Shown here: positions 1 to 7,439 of the stretch, piece by piece
Position numbering within the stretch: the first letter of the stretch is position 1
Layout: every line of letters starts with the position of its first letter
Source: Flavobacteriales bacterium
Lineage (GTDB): Bacteria; Bacteroidota; Bacteroidia; Flavobacteriales_D; Parvicellaceae
Assembly: GCA_027047735.1 (NCBI GenBank)
Contig: JALTUD010000005.1
Location: 1 to 9,892, forward strand
Length of the DNA: 9,892 nucleotides
Direction of reading: 5' to 3'
Translations under genes and position numbers: made by a program
Notes under the pieces: generated by a model
What the model was told of the DNA's origin: nothing
Seen by the model: the letters and a program-made list of their open reading frames with translations, nothing else
Database searches by the model: none

Positions 1-2540
1 CTAGTTGCAATATGTTGTACTGTATAAGTTCCGTCTTGTGCGTAATGATGGTTCTCATCTTGATTGGTTGAATAGTTTAAATCTCCGAAATCCCAATTCC
101 ACCCGGTAATGTTTCCAAGTGAAATAGTAGAAGCATCAATAAAATGAGCGGTATCACTTTGACAAACGTTAGCAAATGTAAAATTAGCATTCGGAACAGC
201 AAATACATTCACATTCTTTGAAACTGTGTCTAAACAGCCGTTGATTGAAGCCACAACTTCCGTAACAGTATAAGTTCCTTCGCTTTGGTAGGAGTAGTAA
301 GGTGTATTCATTTGAGCATCAACAGCAGGTAAAGGATTCTCTCCAAAATTCCATACATGAGCAACAATAACGTCAGGAGATGAAACGGTAGAAGCATCGA
401 CAAAAGGTAATGAATCATACAAACATTTTTCGGTAAATGTAAAATCAGCATTAGGTTTGGGATAAGTTACAACAGGCATAGTTGTATCTTTAGAACAACC
501 GTTAGCACTGGTAACAGTTAGTTTTGCCGTATAAGTCCCTGCGGTATAATTATGAGTAGGATTTTGAATGTTATATTCTTCCGTACCGTCATTATCTATA
601 TCCCAACTCCAACGAGCTAAGTTTTCAGGAGGAGGAATAGAACTTGCATCGGTGAAAGTTACCGCTGTATATTCACAGGTGTCTAGAACTAAAAACTCAC
701 TATGAGGAAGTGGATAAATTTCTATTGTATGGCTCACAGTATCTTTACAGCCGTTATTTGTCTCTACAATTAAGCTGATATTTTTTAACCCACTTGTGTT
801 ATAATTCATCGTAAAATCTTGAGTGGCAGAGATTGTGTTATCAGGTTGAGAAGCCCATACATGATTAATGATAGTATCTCCATAAGTTTGATTTATCGTT
901 GAACTATTTATAAAAGAAGAAGGAAAACCAAGACAAGTATCATTATATGTGAATTGGGCAGTTGGAAGTTGGTAAACTTTAACATTTGAATTGTAAGCTG
1001 TATCGATACACCCAAAATTATCCGTCATAACAACGAAATAATTACCCGGTTGATTAACAGGCAAAGGCGGTGTAGCTGTTGAAATACTAGAGTTATTAAA
1101 ATACCAATCATAGCTCGTATATTGAGAGGGAGCATCTAATAAAACGGAACCACAAGAATCCTGTGTTGTTATGTTAGGTAAAGAAGTTATTTCTAGGGGA
1201 CTTTTGTCAAATCCTGAAAAATAACCAGCCCACCCCATATCTCCATTAACACCAAAAATTCCTCCAATTAGATTTCCTGTAGAAACTATTTTCTGGTTAC
1301 CTGTTAAGCCAGATATTTTATACGTTTCCCAATTTGGGGTTCCCGTTACAGCTTGTGCTCCCGTTTGTACAGTCCCGTTAAGGCTAACTGTAGCTCCACT
1401 TCTTGTTACAATAAAAAGACCTCCATTAAAATTAACACTTCCTATTTTATCGACATCAGGAATCAGATCTATTGTAGTTGGTAAAATGCAAGATAATGGA
1501 GCTAAGAGATTCATCCCATAGGTAGCAGCAGATGCTGAGCCTCCTAGAGATTGAACACAGTATGCGGGGTTAGATGTTTGAATATACATATTTTTATGTC
1601 CTGTTCCTTGGTAAAAACTACTATTTATAAGAAACCATTGCCCTGCGTTAAGATTCGTTACTGCTGTCGGGTTTCCATTTACAAAAACATCTGTATTGTC
1701 TTGATGAGCAACAACTAAAACTTGCTCCATTGAATTTAGTCCATTCCCTCTTATTGATATGTATTCTGTTCCCAGAATATTAGTAGGGACAGATTGGTCA
1801 ATCAAAATATCTTGTCCTACTAAAGTCAGCTCTAAAGCACCAAGAAAGTTTCCGTTATTTACAACAACAGGTTTGTCAGAACTTATCAAAGCCCCTATTA
1901 AACCTGTTTTGTTTGCGTTTACATTAAATTTTGAAGCAAATGTATATGTTTCTCCGGCATTCAATGAAATGGTTAGACTATTGGACGTTACGGTGGGGAT
2001 CCCATGAAAAACAACATTTGGGTTATATCCAGATACAGTCACGGTTGTATTATCCTCTGTTGCCATTATAGAACAAAAGTTATTTCTATAGGAAGCATTA
2101 GCAAAAACGGGGATAAATGAGACTCTGAAAGTGTTTCCCGCTCCAGCTCTTCCTTTTGCGGTTAGGCTTCCTGCTTGACTTCCATTTTTCAATCTTACGT
2201 TCGCGTAAAATTTCTTATTTGCTTGAAGAATAAAGCCTTTATTCATTTGTACGTTGTTTAACATGCCGTCAGTAACAAAAAGGGGAGTTCCTGTCCCTGT
2301 TCCTATACTGTATCTAAAGGGAGTTGCATTGGATAAACTTGGCGTAGCTAATACGTTTCCAGCTCCATCTTTTATTGTAACAATAAAAGAGGTGGTGCTT
2401 GGTGTAGATAAATAAATATACTGATCATTTGGTGGGTCACTTGCATACATTGGAGGTATCCAATGAATACTATCCAGTTGAGCTAAACAGGTTCTACTTA
2501 AAAGTAGTAAAAATAATATTATCCCATTGTAAATGTTCAT
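1..2540 (-). CDS. Large secreted IgGFc-binding-like/PKD repeat protein, downstream tandem copy (C-terminus beyond window)
   Basis: Partial gene: 846 codons are visible and the reading frame is open to the left edge, so the C-terminus is missing. The product starts with a hydrophobic signal peptide (about residues 1-20, ending CLA before QLD). An IgGFc-binding-like region follows (about 140-440, with conserved DQSVP, LGTEY, VVAHQDNT and GQWFLINSS stretches). PKD/Ig-like modules carrying paired cysteines then run to the edge. It aligns without net insertion or deletion to the gene at 2600-5989: about 90% identical by eye in the mature N-terminal part, near half in the last 130 visible residues. 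By analogy it should end in a T9SS sorting domain, but that is not seen. The ATG at 2540 aligns exactly with the paralogue's start, yet the resulting n-region (MNIYNG) has no positive charge. In-frame ATGs at 2603 and 2600 would add a basic extension. A role in adhesion or at the cell surface is inferred from family only. Confidence 0.88.
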   Translation of the reverse strand, partial: MNIYNGIILFLLLLSRTCLAQLDSIHWIPPMYASDPPNDQYIYLSTPSTTSFIVTIKDGAGNVLATPSLSNATPFRYSIGTGTGTPLFVTDGMLNNVQMNKGFILQANKKFYANVRLKNGSQAGSLTAKGRAGAGNTFRVSFIPVFANASYRNNFCSIMATEDNTTVTVSGYNPNVVFHGIPTVTSNSLTISLNAGETYTFASKFNVNANKTGLIGALISSDKPVVVNNGNFLGALELTLVGQDILIDQSVPTNILGTEYISIRGNGLNSMEQVLVVAHQDNTDVFVNGNPTAVTNLNAGQWFLINSSFYQGTGHKNMYIQTSNPAYCVQSLGGSASAATYGMNLLAPLSCILPTTIDLIPDVDKIGSVNFNGGLFIVTRSGATVSLNGTVQTGAQAVTGTPNWETYKISGLTGNQKIVSTGNLIGGIFGVNGDMGWAGYFSGFDKSPLEITSLPNITTQDSCGSVLLDAPSQYTSYDWYFNNSSISTATPPLPVNQPGNYFVVMTDNFGCIDTAYNSNVKVYQLPTAQFTYNDTCLGFPSSFINSSTINQTYGDTIINHVWASQPDNTISATQDFTMNYNTSGLKNISLIVETNNGCKDTVSHTIEIYPLPHSEFLVLDTCEYTAVTFTDASSIPPPENLARWSWDIDNDGTEEYNIQNPTHNYTAGTYTAKLTVTSANGCSKDTTMPVVTYPKPNADFTFTEKCLYDSLPFVDASTVSSPDVIVAHVWNFGENPLPAVDAQMNTPYYSYQSEGTYTVTEVVASINGCLDTVSKNVNVFAVPNANFTFANVCQSDTAHFIDASTISLGNITGWNWDFGDLNYSTNQDENHHYAQDGTYTVQHIAT
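1921..2033. repeat. Perfect 113-bp direct repeat, copy A (inside the partial paralogue)
   Basis: This stretch is identical base for base to 5370-5482, silent codon positions included, while flanking sequence of the two paralogues differs at scattered sites. It encodes part of the IgGFc-binding-like region. The offset between copies (3449 bp) equals the offset between the two gene starts. Recent gene conversion or strong local constraint could explain it. Confidence 0.9.
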
Positions 2541-2599
2541 CCTAGATTTTATTTGTAAACGTACGAGTTTTACAATGGTTGCTTTATCAATCCTAACCA

Positions 2600-5500
2600 T
2601 CATTTCCTTTTCAATTCAATGTATCCTTTATATATTTCATCCTCACCATTATCATTAAATAGCTTTAATATATAAAAATAAGTTCCGTCAACAACTTCTT
2701 TTCCTATCAATACATTATTTACATTTGATTGTCCATGCCAATCATTTTCATAGGGGGTAGCGGAGTAAACCTTTTCTCCCCAACGGTTGAAAATTGTTAA
2801 ATCTCCTTTTTTATAATTTTCAAGTGCTCTTATATAAAACGTATCATTAATACCGTCAGAATTTGGAGACAATCCGGAAGGAATAATCAATTTGTGTGTT
2901 ATTTCTATAAGAACAGTATCATATCCTATACACCCATTTTGAGTATCGGTAAGAGCTAAAATACAAAGATGTTCACCTGATTCTGTGAATTGATATAGAA
3001 ACGTTGAGTCTGAGATTAAAAATGCTCCATTATCAATTGACCAAATGACCGAGCCAGCTTCTCCAGCGTATGAAAATTCATGTTCTTCCATAGAGAAAAA
3101 AGAAAATAAGCTATCTGATTGTCCGTCTATTAAAAGGTCGACAGAAGGGGGAGTTTCCTGAATTACAGACAATGTATCGCTAGAACTACACCCTGTTGTT
3201 AAGTCTGTTACTTCCAGTATATAAATACCTTCTTCGTCAACTAGAGGTGTTAATGTGTTTTCTCCTGAAATAATATTCCCCCCTAATGTACTCCAAAAAC
3301 TTGAATAGTTGTTCCCTGATGAAGACATTGAAGCATCTAATGTGATAGGATCAACAATACAATTAATCGTATCATCACTACCGGCTATGGTAATGGGATT
3401 TGGATAAACTATATAATTTTGGTTAACGGTATCTAAACAGTCGTGATTTGAAGAAACTGTTAATTGAACAGTATATGTTCCTGAGTTAGAATATAAAGAT
3501 ACTGGATTTAAAAGTGTACTCATGTCTCCATTACCAAAATCCCATGAGTAACTTGTAATAAAACCGGTATCTATTGTTGAAATATTGATAAAATAGGACG
3601 AATCTCCTTCACAAACAGGAGATGCTGTAAACCCGGCTAAGGGAATCGGATAAACATTTATTGATTTTACAACTGTGTCAAAACATCCATTATTAGATGA
3701 TACAATCTCTGTTATGTCAAAAGTTCCATGATTTTGGAAAATATAAGAAGGACTGTCAATTTGGGCATCAATAAAAGGCAAAGTGTTTTCGCCGAAGTTC
3801 CATATATAACCGGTAATGACGTCAGGGGACGAAATAGTGGAGGCATCTACAAAAGGCAATGAATCATACAAACATTTTTCGGTAAATGTAAAATCTGCAT
3901 TTGGTTTTGGATAAGTGAGCACTGTCATAGTAGTGTCTTTAGAACAACCATTAGCACTGGTAACAGTTAGTTTTGCTGTATATGTTCCCGCGGGATAAAG
4001 ATGCGTAGGGTTTTGAATAGTATAATCTTCGATTCCATCATTGTCAATATCCCAACTCCAAAGAACTAAACTTTCTGGAGATGGGATAGTGCTTGCATCA
4101 GTGAAAACCACGTTAGAATATTCGCAGGTGTCTAGAACTGAAAACTCACTATGTGGAAGAGGATAAATTTCTATTGTATGGCTCACAGTATCTTTGCAGC
4201 CGTTATTTGTCTCCACGATTAGATTAATATTTTTTGTTCCACTTGTATTATAATTCATTGTAAAATCAATGGTGCTTGATATTGTATTATCGGGTTGAGA
4301 AGTCCATAATTGATTTATAATAGTATCTCCAAAAGTTTGATTGATAGTAGAACTATTCACAAAAGAAGAAGGAAAACCAAGGCAAGTATCATTATAGGAA
4401 AATTGAGCAGTCGGAGTTTGATAAACTTTAACAATAGAATTGTATGCTGTATCAATACATCCAAAATTATCAGTCATAGCAACATAATAATCACCGGGAA
4501 GATTAACTAATAAAGGAGGGGGTGCAGTTGAAATACTAGTGTTATTGTAATACCAATTATAAGTTGTGTATTGAGTAGGAGCATTCAATAAAACTGAACC
4601 ACAAGAATCTTGTGTGGTTGTATTAGGAAGAGATGTTATTTCAAACGGTCCTTTGTCAAACCCTGAAAAATATCCTGCCCATCCCATATCTCCATTAGCT
4701 CCAAAAACACCTCCTATTAGATTTCCTGTAGAAACTATTTTCTGGTTACCGGTTAAACCTGATATTTTATATGTCTCCCAATCTAAAGTCCCATTTACAG
4801 ATTGAGCACCTGTTTGCACTGTTCCATTGAGACTAACAGTTGCACCACTTCTTGTGATAATAAATAAACCACCATTATAACTAACATTACCAATTTTATC
4901 AACACTGGGAATTAAATCAATTGTAGTAGGTAAGACACAAGATAATGGAGCTAAAATATTCATGCCATATGTTGGAACCGAGGCCGAACCACCTAACGAT
5001 TGCACACAGTAAACCGGATTAGAGGATTGAATATACATGTTTTTATGTCCTGTTCCTTGATAATAACTGCTGTTTATGAGAAACCATTGACCTGCATTTA
5101 GTGTAGTTACAGCTGTAGAGTTTCCATTTACAAAAATACCTGTATTGTCTTGATGTGCTACTACTAAAATCTGTTCCATTGAGTTTAATCCATTTCCCCT
5201 TACGGATATATATTCCGTTCCCAATATATCGGTGGGTACAGATTGGTCAATCAAAATATCCTGCCCTTGATTTGTGTTTTCTAAAGCACCAAGAAAGTTT
5301 CCGTTATTTACAACAACAGGTTTGTCAGAGCTTATCAAAGCTCCTATTAGACCTGTTTTGTTTGCATTCACATTAAATTTTGAAGCAAATGTATATGTTT
5401 CTCCGGCATTCAATGAAATGGTTAGACTATTGGACGTTACGGTGGGGATCCCATGAAAAACAACATTTGGGTTATATCCAGAAACAGTTACGGTAGTATT

Positions 5501-5989
5501 ATCCTCTGTTGCCATTATAGAACAAAAGTTATTTCTATAGGAAGCATTAACAAAAACAGGGATAAATGAGACTCTAAAAGTGTTTCCTGCTCCAGCTCTA
5601 CCTTTTGCGGTTAGGCTTCCTGCCTGTGCAGTATTTTTCAATCTTACATTTGCGTAAAATTTCTCGTTTGCTTGAAGAATAAACCCTTTATTCATTTGTG
5701 CGTTGTTCAACATGCCGTCAGTAACAAAAAGGGGAGTCCCTGTTCCTGTTCCTATACTGTACCTGTAGGGAGTTGCATTGGATAAACTCGGTGTAGCTAA
5801 TATGTTTCCTGCTCCATCCTTTATTGTAACAACAAAAGGGATAGTACTTGGAGTAGATAAATAAATGTATTGATCGTTTGGAGCATCACTTGCATACATT
5901 GGTGGTATCCAATGAATACTATCCAGTTGAGCAAAAGCAGTGAAATAATGTGCAAACAATAAAATAAATAATAATATATTTCTCTTCAT
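2600..5989 (-). CDS. T9SS-secreted IgGFc-binding-like, PKD-repeat, gliding-motility-associated C-terminal domain protein
   Basis: Complete 1129-aa protein. Residues 1-20 form a signal peptide (KR, then a hydrophobic core, cleavage likely at AFA/QLD). Residues about 140-440 resemble the IgGFc-binding N-terminal family found in many Bacteroidota secreted proteins. Four consecutive units of roughly 85 residues begin near 524, 610, 695 and 783. Each opens with a Y-x-x-P...F...C...F-x-x-x-ST pattern and most close with an N-G-C-x-D-T type turn; these are PKD-like beta-sandwiches. Two further Ig-like modules span about 865-1030. Residues 1034-1129 are a type B T9SS sorting domain (PSGLSPNSDGINDTF, IFNRWGEKVY, DGTYFYILKL, final KGYIELKRK). 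The protein is predicted to cross the outer membrane by T9SS and act outside the cell, possibly in adhesion; its ligand is unknown. No Shine-Dalgarno precedes the ATG at 5989. The TGA stop overlaps the candidate start of the downstream paralogue. Confidence 0.93.
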   Translation of the reverse strand: MKRNILLFILLFAHYFTAFAQLDSIHWIPPMYASDAPNDQYIYLSTPSTIPFVVTIKDGAGNILATPSLSNATPYRYSIGTGTGTPLFVTDGMLNNAQMNKGFILQANEKFYANVRLKNTAQAGSLTAKGRAGAGNTFRVSFIPVFVNASYRNNFCSIMATEDNTTVTVSGYNPNVVFHGIPTVTSNSLTISLNAGETYTFASKFNVNANKTGLIGALISSDKPVVVNNGNFLGALENTNQGQDILIDQSVPTDILGTEYISVRGNGLNSMEQILVVAHQDNTGIFVNGNSTAVTTLNAGQWFLINSSYYQGTGHKNMYIQSSNPVYCVQSLGGSASVPTYGMNILAPLSCVLPTTIDLIPSVDKIGNVSYNGGLFIITRSGATVSLNGTVQTGAQSVNGTLDWETYKISGLTGNQKIVSTGNLIGGVFGANGDMGWAGYFSGFDKGPFEITSLPNTTTQDSCGSVLLNAPTQYTTYNWYYNNTSISTAPPPLLVNLPGDYYVAMTDNFGCIDTAYNSIVKVYQTPTAQFSYNDTCLGFPSSFVNSSTINQTFGDTIINQLWTSQPDNTISSTIDFTMNYNTSGTKNINLIVETNNGCKDTVSHTIEIYPLPHSEFSVLDTCEYSNVVFTDASTIPSPESLVLWSWDIDNDGIEDYTIQNPTHLYPAGTYTAKLTVTSANGCSKDTTMTVLTYPKPNADFTFTEKCLYDSLPFVDASTISSPDVITGYIWNFGENTLPFIDAQIDSPSYIFQNHGTFDITEIVSSNNGCFDTVVKSINVYPIPLAGFTASPVCEGDSSYFINISTIDTGFITSYSWDFGNGDMSTLLNPVSLYSNSGTYTVQLTVSSNHDCLDTVNQNYIVYPNPITIAGSDDTINCIVDPITLDASMSSSGNNYSSFWSTLGGNIISGENTLTPLVDEEGIYILEVTDLTTGCSSSDTLSVIQETPPSVDLLIDGQSDSLFSFFSMEEHEFSYAGEAGSVIWSIDNGAFLISDSTFLYQFTESGEHLCILALTDTQNGCIGYDTVLIEITHKLIIPSGLSPNSDGINDTFYIRALENYKKGDLTIFNRWGEKVYSATPYENDWHGQSNVNNVLIGKEVVDGTYFYILKLFNDNGEDEIYKGYIELKRK
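5370..5482. repeat. Perfect 113-bp direct repeat, copy B (inside the complete paralogue)
   Basis: Partner of 1921-2033. The first differences occur at the bases immediately outside the tract (c versus t on the left, a versus t on the right, plus strand). Direct repeats this long within tandem genes are substrates for deletion or chimera formation by homologous recombination. Confidence 0.9.
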
Positions 5990-6095
5990 GGTTAAATAGA
6001 TATAATCTAAAGTGAATTTAAATTAAATAATTTGAAAAACAAAATAAATAAGGATTATTAACTAATTTTGCTAAAACCTTTAGCTCAACCAACCT
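5990..6095. promoter_or_regulatory. Divergent intergenic region between pyrC and the secreted-protein pair
   Basis: These 106 bp, very AT-rich, separate two outward-reading genes (5989 minus, 6096 plus) and so must hold both promoters unless transcription enters from afar. The plus-strand side contains a good -7 match (see 6063-6070). On the minus side I see only a near match (TATTTTG, one base short of TAnnTTTG) and no convincing -33 element. No riboswitch or PyrR-type attenuator is visible. Confidence 0.55.
6063..6070 (+). promoter_or_regulatory. Candidate Bacteroidota -7 promoter element for pyrC
   Basis: TAATTTTG matches the Bacteroidota primary sigma factor -7 consensus TAnnTTTG. It ends 25 bases before the pyrC ATG, which would leave a short leader of about 20 nt. 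The nearest upstream TTTG (6031-6034) lies 28 bases before the TA, further than the usual -33 spacing, so only the -7 half is supported. In such an AT-rich stretch a chance match is possible. Confidence 0.3.
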
Positions 6096-7439
6096 ATGAA
6101 AACCACTCTAATTAAAAACGCTCAAATAGTCAACGAAGGAAAAATAGTTAACGGAGACGTACTTATTAAGGGAGAATATATTGAAAAAATAAGCGAAGAG
6201 CCTCTTTCGGAAGAATCGGTTGATAATGTGATAGATGCTAAAGGTAAATTTTTAATTCCGGGATTAATTGACGATCAGGTGCACTTCAGAGAACCCGGAT
6301 TGACACACAAAGCAGATTTAAAAACAGAATCAAGGGCTGCTGTTGCCGGGGGGATTACTTCCTTTATGGAAATGCCTAATACGGTACCGAATACCGTTAC
6401 TCAAGAGTTGTTGGAAGATAAATATCGTCTGGCTTCAGAAAAATCCATAGCAAATTATTCTTTTTTCTTTGGTGCTACTAATGATAATTTAGACGAGGTA
6501 TTAAAAACAAATCCGAAGAATGTCTGTGGAGTAAAAGTGTTTATGGGATCTTCAACCGGTAATATGTTGGTTGATGACAAAAAAACATTAGAGGGGCTTT
6601 TTTCTGAATGTGAACTATTGATTGCCACTCATTGCGAAGACGAGGAAACGATTAGAAAAAACTTAGAGCATTACAAACAAAAATACAATTATAATATTCC
6701 TATTTCCGCTCACCCGTTGATTCGAAATGCAGAAGCGTGTTACAAGTCTTCTTCCATGGCTGTTGAATTAGCAACAAAACATAATGCAAAATTACATATT
6801 CTTCATATCTCAACCGCGAAAGAATTAAGTTTGTTTGATGCAACCAAGCCCTTAGCAGAGAAAAGAATTACCGCCGAAGGTTGTGTGCATCATGCATGGT
6901 TTTCCGATAAAGATTATGAAGCCAAAGGAACTTATATCAAATGGAATCCTGCGGTAAAAACTGAAAAAGACAGACAAGCCATTATTGAAGCAATAAATAA
7001 TAATACGATAGATGTTTTGGCTACCGACCACGCTCCGCATACGATACAAGAGAAAAACAACGCTTACTTAAAAGCTCCATCGGGAGGACCTTTGGTTCAA
7101 CATGCTTTACCGGCTTGGTTGGAGTTGGTAAAACAAGGAACCTTTACTCTCGAGCATATCGTCAAAAAAACAAGCCACGATGTAGCTGAACTTTTTCAAA
7201 TTGATAAACGCGGTTACATTAGAGAGGGCTATTATGCCGATTTGGTTTTGGTAGATTGGAATGCAGAATGGGAAGTTAGCAAAGAAAATTTGCTGTACAA
7301 ATGCGGATGGTCGCCACTGGAAGGAACTACTTTCACTACAAAGGTTGATACTACATTTGTAAATGGAAATATTGTTTACAAAAATGGTAGAGTAGTGGAA
7401 GGCACAGTAGGAAAAAGACTTTTGTTTAATCGTGGTTAA
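6096..7439 (+). CDS. pyrC: Dihydroorotase (amidohydrolase superfamily, Bacteroidota type)
   Basis: Complete 447-aa cytoplasmic enzyme, usual length for a long-form dihydroorotase. It interconverts N-carbamoyl-L-aspartate and L-dihydroorotate in de novo pyrimidine synthesis. Visible features: N-terminal beta-sandwich strand; the metal/substrate loop at 59-69 (DDQVHFREPGL; H63, R65); MPNT at 93-96; GVKVFMGSSTGNM with K147 as the likely carboxylated lysine; THCED with H179; LHISTA with H237; KWNPA with N284; and ATDHAPHT with D311. The canonical HxH pair is QxH here (Q61), so the first metal histidine is missing; I believe this is shared by Bacteroidota relatives rather than being a defect. A related hydantoinase or allantoinase is the alternative, but the overall sequence fits dihydroorotase. 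No Shine-Dalgarno. The gene end overlaps the convergent glycosyltransferase by 14 bp, with no terminator between them. Confidence 0.92.
   Translation: MKTTLIKNAQIVNEGKIVNGDVLIKGEYIEKISEEPLSEESVDNVIDAKGKFLIPGLIDDQVHFREPGLTHKADLKTESRAAVAGGITSFMEMPNTVPNTVTQELLEDKYRLASEKSIANYSFFFGATNDNLDEVLKTNPKNVCGVKVFMGSSTGNMLVDDKKTLEGLFSECELLIATHCEDEETIRKNLEHYKQKYNYNIPISAHPLIRNAEACYKSSSMAVELATKHNAKLHILHISTAKELSLFDATKPLAEKRITAEGCVHHAWFSDKDYEAKGTYIKWNPAVKTEKDRQAIIEAINNNTIDVLATDHAPHTIQEKNNAYLKAPSGGPLVQHALPAWLELVKQGTFTLEHIVKKTSHDVAELFQIDKRGYIREGYYADLVLVDWNAEWEVSKENLLYKCGWSPLEGTTFTTKVDTTFVNGNIVYKNGRVVEGTVGKRLLFNRG

Noticed and set aside
1759..2007. Plus-strand open frame of 82 codons, partly repeated at 5274-5456
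   Set aside because: Its conservation between the two loci only reflects the duplicated minus-strand gene it lies across; the two frames start differently and have no independent features.
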